Positions 21,486 through 32,908 of a stretch of DNA of 64,000 bases are shown here, in pieces. The translations under genes were made by a program, and so were the position numbers. Each line of letters starts with the position of its first letter. The first letter of the stretch is position 1. This DNA comes from Pyropia haitanensis. Its lineage: Eukaryota; Rhodophyta; Bangiophyceae; Bangiales; Bangiaceae. The notes beneath the pieces are model-generated. The model was given only the letters and a program-made list of their open reading frames with translations, was not told the DNA's origin and did not search any database. Location: positions 1,598,064 through 1,662,063 of the forward strand of contig SDUX01000007.1 in NCBI GenBank assembly GCA_008729055.1, written 5' to 3'.

Positions 21486-22763
21486 CACCCCCGCCGCGAG
21501 GCGTCCGCGTGTAGCGGCTCGAGGGGGGTGGCGGCGGCGGTGGGAGCGGCGGTGGCGGCGACGGGTCGGCCCAGCGCCCCCCTCCGCCACCACCACCACC
21601 ACCACCACCACCACCACCACTGCCGCCGCCGCCACCACCACCCATCGTCGGTGCCGGTGACGGCGCCCACGGTACACCCCGCCGCGGCGTCTCGTATACA
21701 CCAGCCGGGTGAGCCGCGGGTGGCAGCGGCGGTGGTGGTGGTGGTGGTGGTGGTGGGGGTGGTGGTGACGGCGACCGCGCGACCGGCAGCGGCCGGCGCG
21801 AGCCGCCGACCGGGCTACCCCCCCCCCGGTCGGCGCGCCCCCCCCCAGCGCCACGCCCACTGGCGGGTGGGGGTGGCAGCAGCGCCGCCGCCGACGCGGC
21901 GGCGGCAGGGACCGCCGCCGCCGTGGCGGTGGCGGCGGTGGCCCAGCCGCCGCCGCCGCCGCCGCCGCCGCCGGCTGTCCACCGTGGTGGGGGGGACGCC
22001 GACCCGCCGCCCGTCGTGGCCGCCGCCCAGCCGCCGTCGGTGGCGGCCGCGGCGGCGCCACCGGCGGGGTGCCAGTCCGACGCGGCGGGCCAGCCGCCAG
22101 CAGTGGCGGCCGCCGGCCGGCTCGAGCCGCCACCCCCCCCACCCCCACCGCCGCCGCCGCCGCCGCCATTGCTCACCGGCCAGCCGTGGCGGCCGCCACG
22201 CGCCCCTCCACCGCCACCGCCAGCACCACCACGGCGGGCGTCTGGGCCAACGGGCGGCTCCCCGCCGCCCCACCGCCGTCGCCCATCCCCAGCAGCGGGT
22301 GGCTCCCCCCCCCAGCGGCCGCCGGCCGCCTCCCCCCGCGGCGGGTCCCCACCCCAGCGGCCCGCCGCGTCGGCCACCGCCGCGGCCGGCCGCCACCGCG
22401 GCGACGCGTCCGCGGCGGCGTCGGCCAGCAGCGGCACGCCGCCTCGGCCAGCAGCGCCGTGCGTCACCGCCCGGGACGCGGTCAGGCGTAGCCGCCCGAG
22501 GGGTGGTGGCGGCGGCGGCGACGACGCGCCGCCGCCCGCGACGGCCGCCGGGGCCGCCGCCGCCACCACCGCCGACGGGGGTGGCGGCGGCCGCGCGAGC
22601 GGCGGCACGTCCCCGCCGGCGGCGGCGCCACCACCACCACCACCACCGGCGCCACCACCACCGGCGGCGGCGGCACCCCGCCAGCCGCCACCGCCGCCGT
22701 GGCCACTGCCCGCAGAGGGAGCGCCCGCGACGGGCGGGCGCCACGCCGCCCACGCGGCCGTGT

Positions 22764-22799
<36 letters not shown>

Positions 22800-23168
22800 C
22801 GCCCGCGCTGCCGCCCGCGCCCATTGCCGAGTGCCGCCGCGGCGGCGGCGTGCCGCCGCCGCCACCGGGGCTGGTCGACACGCGCGGGCGGCTGCCACCG
22901 CCGCCGCCGCCGCCGCCGCCGCCACCGCCACCGCCGCCGCCGCTGACACGGGGCTGGCGGCTGCCCCAGCCGACCGCGGCGGCCGCCGCGGGCGACGCCA
23001 CCCCCGACGCGGCCGGCGTGTACACGTAGGGGTGGTGCGCCACCACCGCTCCCGCGGCGGGACCGAGCGTCACGGCGGGCGGCGACGGGTGGGGCGTGTC
23101 GCCACCGCCACGGTGGCCGACGGGCGTGACCGCGCCCGTCGGTCGGCCCGGCGGCGCCCGCGGCGGGC

Positions 23169-23205
<37 letters not shown>

Positions 23206-23398
23206 CCCCCAGCCACCGTCGCCGCCAGGGGACACGTAGGGCAACGCGTGGGGCGGCGGCAGCCGCCGGTACGCGCCGCGCGCCTCCCCCACGCTGACCG
23301 CCGCGGTCGGCGTCAGCGGGTGCGGCGGCGGCAGCGGCAGCGGCGCCAGGTGCGCAGCGGGGGGGGCGGCCGCCGCGGCCGCCGCGCCGTACCCCACC

Positions 23399-23433
<35 letters not shown>

Positions 23434-23631
23434 GCCATTACCAGCGTGGCCGCCCCGCCGTCGGCCGACGGGCGTGACGGGTTGACCGGCATAGGCGGGG
23501 TGGGGGAGCGTCGCGCCCAGCGACAGCGCCGGCGTGGCCGCCGCCCAGTGGCCGCCGCCGCCCACACGGCCGCCGGCACGCGGCGGCGGCGGCGGCGCGT
23601 CGTCAATGACGCCGCCGCCAAGCCGTCCGTG

Positions 23632-23666
<35 letters not shown>

Positions 23667-24261
23667 GGCCGCCACCGGCAGGCACCGGCGCGGCCGGCAC
23701 GGCGGGCGGGTCGGTGGTGCGGTCAGCGCCCCCCCCCCCCCCACCCCCTCGCACCTCCTCGTCGTACTCGTTGAGGAGGCTGGCCACGTTGGACAGCCGC
23801 GGGCGGGAGCGGCCGCCCATGGGCACCTCACCCGCCACGGCGGGCGGCCGCGGCCGTCGGACGCCGCGGCGGCCGGCGCCGCCGGGGGGAAGGAGCGGGT
23901 AGCCCGCCGCGCGGTGGGCCGCCACCGCCCGCGACGGCGACAGCGACGGCGGCGCCAGCAGCAGCGGCGGCAGGCGTTCAATGGCGGCGGCGGTGGCGAC
24001 GGCGGGGCGGGTGCCGCGTATCGGGGAGAAGGGGGGGGGGGGGGGAAGGGGTGGGGGGGTCCGTATCCCGTGGCCGCCGCCGCTCCACGGGGACGGCAGC
24101 GTCCCCGACGACCCGCCGGCGGCGGCGGTGGGGGTGGGGGCGGTGGCGGCAGCCGGCGGCCAGCCCTGGCCGGTGGCGGCGACACCGCCGCGGCTGTGAA
24201 CGGCGGTCGCGGCGACGCGGTCGGGCGGAGGGGTAACACTCGCAGTGATGGTGGACGACAT
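17890..24261 (-). CDS. bZIP transcription factor locus, reading frame broken by repeats
   Basis: I infer one gene from frame fragments that line up on the minus strand. The N-terminus starts at the ATG at 24261 (MSSTITASV) and runs open to 21043 through Gly/Ala/Pro-rich sequence, with one conserved-looking island, RPRLSNVASLLNEYDEE (near 23790). The bZIP domain lies at 20190-20350 in another frame: a basic region with N-x7-R (NRDTAQRYR) followed by a leucine-heptad helix. A helical Leu/Ala segment (near 19130-19290) and a Cys/His motif, CSRC then GHGRSTC (17895-18010), lie downstream in further frames. The frame changes fall in G/C homopolymers, so sequence-length errors or introns are both possible. 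DNA binding as a dimer is firm from the domain; whether the Cys/His motif belongs to the same protein is inference, and the gene end is unproven. Confidence 0.5.
17895..18010 (-). other. Cys/His motif (C-x2-C-x9-H-x4-C), possible zinc-binding exon
   Basis: The minus strand encodes KRCSRC, then GSGHGRSTCDDG and an ordinary-looking run SIASMTPYEEP, in the middle of pure repeat sequence. The spacing resembles a stretched CCHC zinc knuckle. Its non-repetitive composition argues that it is coding. It may be the C-terminal part of the bZIP protein or a separate small gene. Confidence 0.45.
18100..20170. repeat. Dense poly-G/poly-C and CAC/CCG repeat zone
   Basis: Near-continuous low complexity: G runs of 8-12 (18098-18190), a pure CAC triplet block (about 18221-18260) passing into CCACCG, C runs (18330-18420, 18780-19140), G runs (19300-19520) and CCG/CCA triplets (19545-19850). 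Every frame on both strands stays open across much of it, so open frames here carry no coding information on their own. Confidence 0.9.
20190..20350 (-). other. bZIP domain (basic region plus leucine zipper)
   Basis: The invariant Asn codon is at 20294-20296 and the invariant Arg codon at 20270-20272, giving exact N-x7-R spacing. The basic region before it is Arg-rich (ASRAAERTLRNRD) and the following helix has Leu/Val at heptad-like positions (SALEAEVGALQRALDAAV). This 50-residue stretch is the only non-repetitive, family-diagnostic part of the locus. Confidence 0.88.
20440..20585. repeat. GGTCAC / CCACCG hexanucleotide tract
   Basis: GTCACG units followed by CCACCG and ACCGCC hexamers. On the minus strand it reads as Gly-rich or Val-Ala dipeptide repeats just N-terminal to the bZIP domain. 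Confidence 0.8.
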
Positions 24262-26850
24262 CCTCCGCGCCGCGCCGCCGTCAGTGAGGAACAGAATGGG
24301 GAGGGGGGGAAGGCGGGGGGGGGGGGAAGGAAAGCAGAGACGGCCAAGGCCCGGCAGTCCGCCGCCCACACACCCACCCACACACACACACACGCAACCC
24401 ACAACCCCACGCCCGCCGCAGACCGCCCCGCGCCAGCGCCAGCCGCGCCGTACCGCCCTCGGTGTGAGGCTGCCGTCGGTGCGGGTGCGGCGCGGATGTG
24501 TGCGGCAGCGGCGGCGGCAGGGCGGGGGAGGAGAGAGAGAGGCCCGAGCACAAGTTGGAAGCACGTGGGTTGGGATGAGAGGTGCGCCGCCAGAGAGAGG
24601 GGGGGGGGGGGGGGGGGGGGGGGTGTGGGGAGGTGGAAGGAGAAAACTGATGGTGCAAGGAACAGCGTCGGGTCCGGGGGGGGTGGCGCTGCGGATGTGG
24701 GGGCGCGCTTGTGCCAAGCCCCGCGTGGCGGTGTGCGCCGGGCGCCGCGCGGCGGGCGGGCGTGCCGACCCGCCTGCGGGGCGGGTTGGGCGCGGCCGCC
24801 GCGGCGGCGGCGGGCCAATGGCGGCCGCCGGCCGGGCGCGCCGCGGCGATGGGCGGCGGCGGGGGGGTGCCCGCCGGGTCGGCCGCCCGGCCGGGTGGGA
24901 CGCGACCGCCGCCCGCCGTGGCCGCGTGGGAGGGGGGAGGGCACGCGACGGACCGGCGCACGCGCACTAAAAGCGCTAGCCGCCGGCCGCCGGCCGCTGC
25001 CGTCGCGGGGGCGGCCGTCGACGGCGGCGGCGGCGGCGGCGGCGGCGGACGGACCCCTCCCCGGGGCCTGCCGCGCAGGTGCGGGGCCACGGCGTACGGG
25101 CAACGGCCGCGCGGCGGGCGGCCGGCGGCGGGGGGGGCAGAGGGGGGTGTGCCCGGTGGGGGTCGGCGCGGCCGCGCCGTGCCGGCCGGGCGCACGGGAG
25201 AGCCGCGCGGGGCCAGGCCGGCCGGCGGCCGCCGCCCGAGGGGGGGCCCCGCGGGGGGGTCACAGGCGGGGACGGCCGGCAGCACGCCTGGCGGGACGCG
25301 CGAGCGGCGGCCCCACCCGCCCCGCCGCCGCTCGAGCGCTCCCGCCCCTCCCCGTTGCCGTCGCGCTGCCGGCAGATGTGCGCGTCGGCCGGCGTGCACC
25401 AGCAGCCCCCGGGGGCGACCCGTCTGGCCGCCAGACCGGGCCGCCGCGGCTCGCACAGGAGCGCGCCGCGCGGACCTCCCGCCTCTGCCCCCTCTCCCCC
25501 ACCCCCCTTCAGCCGCCTTCCCACACTGCAGTGCACGCCACCCGCGCCGCCGCCCTTTCCACACTGCTGTGCACCGCCCGCGCCGCGCTGCCGCACACAC
25601 TCAATGATGCCGCCCGTGCACATCTGGGGGTGGGGGTGGTGCGCGGCGGCGCCCGCCGCAAGCGCGCCGGCCGGTCGCGGTTGGGGGGTCGTGGGGGGGG
25701 GGCACCCTGCCGCGGATCGTCCACCCGTCCGACTTATGGAGCGCACGCGCGGTCTTGCCCCCCCCCCCACCAGCAGCGCGCGCGCGCGGCGGCGGGGACA
25801 GACGCGCCGCGTCGATAACCGGCCGCGGTGGGACGCGACGTCGCGGCCAACGGCTCTTCCCCCCTCACTGTCGGACAGGCCAGCCCGCACGCCGCCGACG
25901 CCGCCGCCGCGGGTTCCAGAAATAGATCCGTCGTCCGCCAAACCCCGCGCACGCCCCGCGAGGCTCGCAGACGGTGGGGCATGGGCGCGTGGCGCCCCCC
26001 AGCCGGCCCACCCCGTTGGCGGAACGCGCGTGCGCGCCCCTCGTGGCGGGTGCGATGCACTCACGCGCTCGTCCTGCGCGGCGTCGCGGTGTGGCGAGTG
26101 GGCCGGCGCGACCCGCCCGTCTTGTCGTTGGTTGGCAGCAGACGGACAGTCGAGGGCCAGAGAGGACAGAGGGGGAAGGTGGCACAGGACACTGTGGACT
26201 GTCCACACCGCCGATCTCGGGAAGTAGGCACGCCAGCTGGGCTGGCGGGTCATGCGTCTATTGTAGTCGGCCAGGTCCCCGAATGACACTAGGAGCTCTG
26301 CCAAGGAACCCTGTTGCTGAAGGAGGAGGGGGCGGCCGGGCAGTTGTGTGTGGTGTACAGGACGTGCGCGGCGGTGGGAAAGCAGAGGCACCCTCTCGCA
26401 ACGTGCCGGGGTAGGCATCCGTCCCCAGCAAGTGGAGGTACATGCTGTTGGTGGCGGGTGGCGGGAGACACAGTCAGCGCCTCGCGTCCCCGCTGCAATC
26501 GTTCGCATCGGTAGGGTGGGGGAACAGCAGATCCCGAGCCGACGACAGGCCCCGTCGATGACACCTTAGCGTGATCGCGGCGCCCTGCCACCCCGCCACA
26601 TGTGCGTCCCCGTGCCACCCCGCCACATACACTCGCCGCACGTCTGTCCAAGTTCCCTCCCTCGAGCGCACGACATGCTCCAGATCCTTGCGGGAGTGAT
26701 CCGCGGCGGGTAGGAGACACTAGCCCGATGCGCGGGCTTCCGACGCGGCCGACTCGCCAAGCGGCCCACCGTGCACGGTTGGGTGTTTTGGAGGAGGGGT
26801 ACCAGTCGTTCTGACCTTACACACCATCAGCCTTCGTGGGGTGTAGAGCA
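24262..26850. other. GC-rich gene-poor stretch upstream of the bZIP locus
   Basis: Contains a CACACA microsatellite (24368-24392), a long G run (24599-24622) and otherwise GCC/GGC-biased sequence. Frames of 200-1000 codons are open on both strands but overlap each other and show no recognisable domain. The first several hundred bases presumably hold the bZIP promoter. Confidence 0.5.
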
Positions 26851-29800
26851 GGCCGCCCTTTTTTTTTTCTTCCTACTGATTCCACACTCGCGCACACACG
26901 CTAGAACCGGCGGCTGGTTCCAGTTTTTACGTCTTTATTCTTTGTTCCATTGAAGTCTGCTCTTTGTGCTGGAAGCGCGACGGCTGGTGATGGGAGACAC
27001 GGTTGGCGAGAGGGGCACCGTGCACGCTCACCATCGACCCGACGGCGTGAGAAGCAAGACGATTTCATCATTTTGTGCCAACGGCGTCGTGAGGAGCAAA
27101 GAAGAGGTGGCTCATGGGTGGGTGGGCGGCGGCCTTGGTGTGGGGTGGTCTAGGTCACGCGACACAGCAACATCGCATCCTGGGCACCATTCACCACCAT
27201 TTACCACACAGCTCTCCTCTTTCGCCGCCACCCTCCGCACGGGGAGCACGTGCTGACCCAGCTGATCGGGCAGCACGAGCGCGAAGTGCGGAGGACGGGG
27301 CATCAGGTCTCGAGTCTACCTCGCGAGACCACCTGCCGCACCAGCCTTACCCTCCACCAACTTGGTGGCGCAATGGCGCCTTGACCGCGCAGAACCAAAC
27401 GGCATCAAGCCACGAAGCCGACAAGTGGGCCGTGCCCGGCGGGCCCGTCGTCGTGTGCTGGTCTGACGCGGCTGTTTTTTTTTTGCCTTTTTTCTGGATT
27501 TTTTACGCCTCAGTTTCGAGTCGTTGACCACCATCCGGGCCGCTGCCCCGACTCCCGGCCGTGGACGAATGGTGAAAGCGGAGTCTTGGTGTGATGACAG
27601 AGCTCAGCCGGACGGGCGTGCGACAGCCGGCAGACCCCCGTCTCCAGCCGCCACCCTGACCTTGGCACACGACCCACCCCGAACCCCACTCTGCACCCGC
27701 ACGACGGCGCCGTCCCCCTTCCCACCAACACTGTCTTTTTTCATGATTTTTTTGTTCCCCTCGTGCCGTGACTGGCCGGCGAGTGCATGTCCGAAAAAGA
27801 CGACGAGACGCGGGAGTTCGCGAGCCGTTGGTGTCGGCACGAGCCACAAGCGGCGAGAGAGTGAAAGTGGCGCGGGGGATCGTGGGGGGGGTCTCGGCAG
27901 TCCACCAACCGCTGCAGGAGCGGGAGGGGGCGTCCCTGTTATGCACGGCGGGGGTCTGTCCCCCTCCACCCGAGGCGAGCCTCGCACGCCATAGCTTGAT
28001 GGCGGGGCAGGGGGGGGCCGGTGAGGAGGACGGCTGCGGCGGCCTCGCGCTGGTGCGTTGACCCAAGGCGGTTGTCAGTTGAGATTGTCAACTTGTCCGT
28101 CTGACGGTGGGCAGCCGCACCCACGGCGCAGAGCCACCAGCCTTTCTCTCCGAGACACGCACCTCAGTAACACGTACCCGCCCCGCCCCCCCCCCCACCT
28201 CCGGCGCTCCTCGGGACCAAAGCACGCCATCCCAGCCTCAACGTGCGCCGGCACGAGGCCGATGCTGGCGGCTACGGGAGAGAGACCACCCGTGCGGATG
28301 AGGGAAGAGGCGCGGGGGAGGGGCACCGACTGTGATCGCCAGGCGTCCACTTTGCAACACAGAGCCGACCCCCCCCACCCGTCCCCACAGCACGTGTGTG
28401 CTGTCGCCACTTTCTCGGGTTGGATCGCGGGTCTTTCACAGAGGACGCCTAGGAAAAAAAAAGAGGATATCTTCGGCACGCCCTTCCCCCGCGCCTTTGT
28501 GGAGACGCGAGGGGCTGTCTCGGGGGAGCCTGGTCGGATGGATACTGTCCACGCATCCGACCGCCGGCGTTGACGGCACAATGGGCTGTCGAGTCAGCAT
28601 GGTGGCGGCGGTCGGTCGATGAAGGAGCATGGTGACGCAGAGAGTGGGGAGGACGGGAGGAGGTCGGCGAGTGTGCGGCAAGGCGCAGGCAGCTACCAGC
28701 ACGTGCTGTTGCTGGCCACCTCTTTGTGCGGCGTTTCCTGGGCCTTCTCTGCGGTGTGTCAACAGGGTGAGGCATTTTTATCCCGCATTCTATGTCTTTG
28801 AGTGCGTGCATCGCAACGGAGCGGATGCCGCACCCTCGTACACGCGTGGGCTACGTACCGACTGCAGATACAGTCGCAAGGTGCGGGGATCCGCGTGGGT
28901 GATGATGCGCGCGGGGGTCGTTATGGCAGAGGAGGTGGTGTCCGCGCGCCTAGCGGGGACAAACAGACAGTGCAGATGACTTGTCCCTGAGGACTGTCCC
29001 TCTCTCTTCCGCTTGTTTCGGCTAACAGTCGTCATTTTTTTTGTTGTTTTTGGCCATCGGGCCCAGGGCCGCACGACATTGGCTCTGGGGGACGAGGGGG
29101 GACGCGCCCGGCCCCGTGGTGGGATGTGCTGGCAGAACCCGTCCCCTCAGCCCCCCTACAGCGGCCCCAATGGGAATCACGTTGGCCACCACGGTGTATC
29201 CCGCCAGCCGCGGACGCCGTCCAGGGGGTGCGCGAGGACGCCGCGCACACGTGCGTGGGGACGGAAGCGAGGAACTGACCGTGGTATTGGAAAAAAAGAG
29301 AAACAGTGAGGGGGCGGGGCAGGGACGACGGCTTGCCACACTGCTCGACTCATCGCCGGCTGGCCCACCCACATGCCCACCTCCGCGCCATACTCGTGTC
29401 GTCGCGCTGCGCACGACGGCTGGTACGTCGTCGCAGTTTCAGTACGCACGGCCAAAAATAGAAGGGCTGCCGCGGCACACGAATAAAAGCTGTGACTGGC
29501 CAGAGGGGTGGTGCAATCGATAACACGCCTATAGTGCTGTATGCACTGGTTGCTTACGTTGCGGAGTATGCTTCGTGCAGAGCATCGAGAGAAGTTACCG
29601 AAAATCGTGAAGGCGAACTTGCATGAAGTTCATGTTGAGCACCATTTCGTACTGCTTGATCACGAGCTTCCGGTTCAACTACTGGGACGACATCCTCAGA
29701 AATCTAAACAACTTCCAAACTTGCCACGTGGCGAGGATCGCCCAGCTGCCGTGTCCCGCCCTCCCGCTGACGGACGTCGCGTCGGACAGGACGGGTGGCT

Positions 29801-30120
29801 GCTGGCGGCCTCCCCCCAACAGCTGCAGGTGCATCGCCTACCGCCTTCTCTCTTGCTGTCCAAGACATTCTGGTGAGGTACGCTCTCTGGGCGTCCCTGT
29901 GCTTGCGATTGTCCCTTGCTGGATCCTGGCTCCCCGCCGCTCTCGGTCATTGCTCGTGCCTGGTGTTTCTTCTGTTCTGGCATCTGAGCTGACCCGTCTT
30001 GCGATGCTGCCCGCCCGCCCCATGCTGCTTGTGCTTGGTTGACTTTTGTATGCGTCCCGTGCTTCCTCTTTCTTTTTTCACCTGCGGTGGGCTACCGGCG
30101 TGCCCCCCGTTGCAGTGGTC
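26851..30120. other. Lower-GC gene-poor stretch with pyrimidine tracts
   Basis: Composition drops towards 55-60 percent GC and there are several T or A runs (26861, 27473, 28452, 29034). Frames are short and none carries a known domain. A possible 3' splice site (pyrimidine tract 30065-30079, AG at 30114-30115) lies just before the E2-like gene, so upstream exons of that gene could be here, but I find no lipoyl-domain signature. Confidence 0.45.
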
Positions 30121-31187
30121 ATGGGTGCCCAGCCCGTGCCGGCCCTCGGTCCTGCCATTGCCCGCATCTTGAGGCAATACCCCACCGTCCGGCTGGATCG
30201 GGTGCGGCCCAGCGGGAAGAATGGGCGGATCCTCAAGGGGGACGTGCTGGCTGCCATGGACGACGGCTCTGCGTACGCCAATGACGGCGACGACGACGGT
30301 GGCGTCCGCAGCGGGGCTGGGGAGCGCCCGCCACCAGCAGCTGCCAGCCAGCCCTCCTCCCCCCCCGCGCGGCCAAGCGCGCCGCGGCTGCCCCCACGGC
30401 TCCCTCTAGGTCATTGGCGGCGGCGACGCCCCCCCCACCGGCTGGGGTGCCCGCCATGGACGCCGCCTCGGGCGGCAGCCGCGTCAAGTACCACGACGAG
30501 CCGCTGTCACCAGCGCGGCGCGCCGCCGCGGCGGCACTGCTCGCGGCCAAGCGGGCCACCCCCCACCGGTACGCCGCAGCGTCGTTTGAGCTCGACGCCC
30601 TCCTCGCGCTGCAGGCGTCGCTCAACGGGCGCGCCGCCGCCGCGGCCGGTGCGCCGCCCATCACTGTCACGGACTTTTGTGTGTGGGCGGCGGCGGCCGC
30701 CCTCGACGCGGTGCCCGAGGTGCGGGCCACCTGGGACGCCGCCGCGGCGCGGCCGGCCGCGTCGCGCACCGCCGACGTGGCGTTTACGGTGCACGGCGCG
30801 GCGGTGACGCCCATCGTGTGGGACGCGGGCCGCAAGGGCCTCGCCACCATTGCCGCCGACGTGGCCGCCCTGGCCGACCGCGCGCGGGCGGGGGAGCTGC
30901 AGGCTGCCGAGTATACCGGCGGCTGCTTTTGTGTATCGGACCACAGCGCCGCGGGGGTGGGCGCCGCCCGGCCTGTCGTTGTCGCGCCACACGCGGGGCA
31001 CCTGGCGGTCGGCGCGGGGGGGGCGGGCTCCCGGCCGGCGGCCGCGGGCGGAAGTGGCGCCCGGCCGGTGCTGTTGGCCACCGCGACGCTGTCGTCGGAT
31101 GCGCGGGTCGTGTCGGAGGCCGCGGCGGCGGAGTTTGTCGCCACCTTTGCGCGGGTCATGGGCGACCCAGAGGGCTCCCTCATGTGA
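30121..31187 (+). CDS. E3-binding protein (protein X)-like 2-oxoacid dehydrogenase subunit
   Basis: Starts at the ATG at 30121 (GTCATGG). Residues ~8-46 are a peripheral subunit-binding domain: PAIARILRQYP, then VRPSGKNGRILKGDVLAAMD, the fold that tethers dihydrolipoamide dehydrogenase (E3). After an Ala/Pro linker, 30477-31187 encodes the acyltransferase core: TPHRYAAASFELDALL, VTDFCVWAAAAAL, AEYTGGCFCVSD. The active-site motif, normally DHRVVDG in E2, is DARVVSE: the catalytic His codon is Ala (31101-31103) and the Asp is gone, as in the non-catalytic PDHX of animals. Role: E3 anchoring, probably in the mitochondrial or plastid pyruvate dehydrogenase complex. No lipoyl domain is seen upstream. 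The frame changes at the C8 run 30359-30366, as if one base were missing. Lack of a lipoyl domain and of a visible transit peptide makes the true 5' end uncertain. Confidence 0.82.
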
Positions 31188-32044
31188 GCGGCGCTGGAGC
31201 CGTGGCGACACGCTGGGGGCGGCGCCTTTTTTCGGGGGGGGTTTGGCATGACCCCTGCTGCGGCGGTGGGGGCAGCCGGCGCGATCGACCTGGTGTCTAG
31301 CTAGAGGGGCGGCGGGAGTGGGGGGTACTTTGAACTGCCAAGTGTCCGTCCCTACAGTTTTGACGTGCTTTGGCGGAGCCCAGAGCACCCGGCGCGTGCG
31401 TTTGGGCTATATGGATTCAAGAGTGCGGTGCCGTCCCATCGGTTGTCCCGACAGCAGGCAAGCCACGCCGAGCCAAGACCATCATCACTCCCTGCCACGG
31501 TCAATCGACCGAGACTGGGGACAGTACAGCAGCCGCGTCGGCTCCCCACTGAACCCGTGGCACGTGCCTGTAGCACTTCCAGTAGGGTGCCTTGCTCTGC
31601 AACCTCCCAAGCCGACCATGGGCGTCCGGCCTCCCATCCACCTGGACGCCCTCGATCGCGCACGGCGTCTCCGCCGACCAGGCTGGTCGCCGCTGTCCAG
31701 GCCCGCCACAGCAAGCCTGGCTGCTACGCGCTCGGGGATTCCGAGCCTTTGGCCTCTGCGTCCGCGTGGGCAGCCGGCGTCGCTGCCGGTGCCGCTGCCG
31801 GCGCCGCCTCCAGTGCTCGTCGCCGCCCAGTCGGGTGCCTCGTGCCCTTGCTTCCGTTTGCCTCCATGTCGGGTGCCCCGACGGCGTGGGGCCACTGTAA
31901 GCTCTCTCCTATCGGCCATGCCGACCAGCCTCACGTGCGTCGGTGACCCCGACCGCGACTTGGCGTCGGCCAACCGATCCCCCCCCTTCACCGCGTCACC
32001 CCCCCCCCGCCCCCCACGCGCCAGCCCCCCCACTTGGTCCTCCC
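31188..32044. other. Intergenic region before the thiamine gene
   Basis: Sits between two plus-strand genes. 31310-31560 is of balanced composition; the rest is GC-rich. No domain is recognised on either strand. It should carry the 3' end of the protein X-like gene and the promoter of the thiamine gene. Confidence 0.5.
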
Positions 32045-32908
32045 ATGGTTCCACCCGCCTTTTGTGCCCCCGCCGCTGCTGCCGTCGGCCTGCGTGGTCT
32101 GCCGTCGCGCACGGGGTGGCCGTGGCGGAGCGGGTCCGCCCCCCCCCCCCCCCACCCCTCCCACCCGCGACCCGCCGCCGGCCGCCGCCCGTCACGGCCG
32201 CGGGGCGCCGTCGTCATGGGCGCCCCCCCCCCCCCTCCGCCCCCGCGCCCCGTCGACTACACCCTCTACCTGGTAACCGACCCCGTCCTAGCACCGGCCG
32301 CTTCCCTCCCCTCCATCGTCGCCGCCGCCATTGCCGGCGGCGCGTCGGTCGTCCAGCTGCGCGACAAGACCGCGTCCGCCGCCGCCCTCACCGCCACCGC
32401 GCGCTCGCTGCTGGCCATCACCCGCCCCGCGGGTGTCCCCCTCCTCATCAATGACCGCGTCGACGTGGCGGTCGCCGCCGGCGCCGACGGCGTGCACGTT
32501 GGCCAAGACGACACGCCCGCCGCGGCGGCGCGCGCGGCGCTGCCGCGCCCCGCCCTGCTGGGCGTCTCGGCGGGGACGGCCGCCGAGGCGGCCGCTGCCG
32601 CCGCCGCGGGTGCCGACTATGTCGGCGTGGGGGCGGTGTACGGGACGGCGACCAAGGCGGACGCGGGCGAGCCGCTCGGCGTGGACGGCCTCGCCGCCGT
32701 CGCGGCCGCCGCGGCGGCGGCGGGCGTCCCGGTGGTGGCGATTGGGGGGGTGGGCGCGGGGAATGTGGAGCCGCTTGGGGGGGTGAGGGGGGTGCTCGGC
32801 GTGGCCGTCGTGTCGGCGGTGGTGGGCGCCGCCGACCCGGCCGCCGCCGCGCGGGCGGTGCGGGCGGGCTTTGAGCGGGGGCGCGCGGCGGCGGCGCGGG
32901 ACGGGTGA
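32045..32908 (+). CDS. thiE: Thiamine-phosphate synthase
   Basis: Condenses HMP pyrophosphate with the thiazole phosphate to give thiamine monophosphate. The TIM-barrel core begins at YTLYLVTDP and shows the family order: ASVVQLRDK, LLINDRVDVA, GADGVHVGQDD, GVGAVYGTATKADAG (phosphate loop), VVAIGGV and GVAVVSAV. From the ATG at 32216 the product is 230 residues, the usual ThiE length. I start at the in-frame ATG at 32045 because it adds 57 residues (MVPPAFCAPAAAAVGLRG and on) that are Ala/Arg/Ser/Pro-rich and free of acidic residues, like a plastid transit peptide; 32216 remains the alternative. It is a stand-alone ThiE, unlike the plant protein fused to HMP-P kinase. A single uninterrupted frame with all active-site motifs in place; no frame problem. 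Confidence 0.94.
   Translation: MVPPAFCAPAAAAVGLRGLPSRTGWPWRSGSAPPPPHPSHPRPAAGRRPSRPRGAVVMGAPPPPPPPRPVDYTLYLVTDPVLAPAASLPSIVAAAIAGGASVVQLRDKTASAAALTATARSLLAITRPAGVPLLINDRVDVAVAAGADGVHVGQDDTPAAAARAALPRPALLGVSAGTAAEAAAAAAAGADYVGVGAVYGTATKADAGEPLGVDGLAAVAAAAAAAGVPVVAIGGVGAGNVEPLGGVRGVLGVAVVSAVVGAADPAAAARAVRAGFERGRAAAARDG

Noticed and set aside
17906..21670. A 1254-residue minus-strand protein as one continuous frame
   Set aside because: Only the bZIP core is protein-like in this frame; most of the rest is repeat translated in a frame chosen by composition, and other frames give more plausible neighbouring segments.
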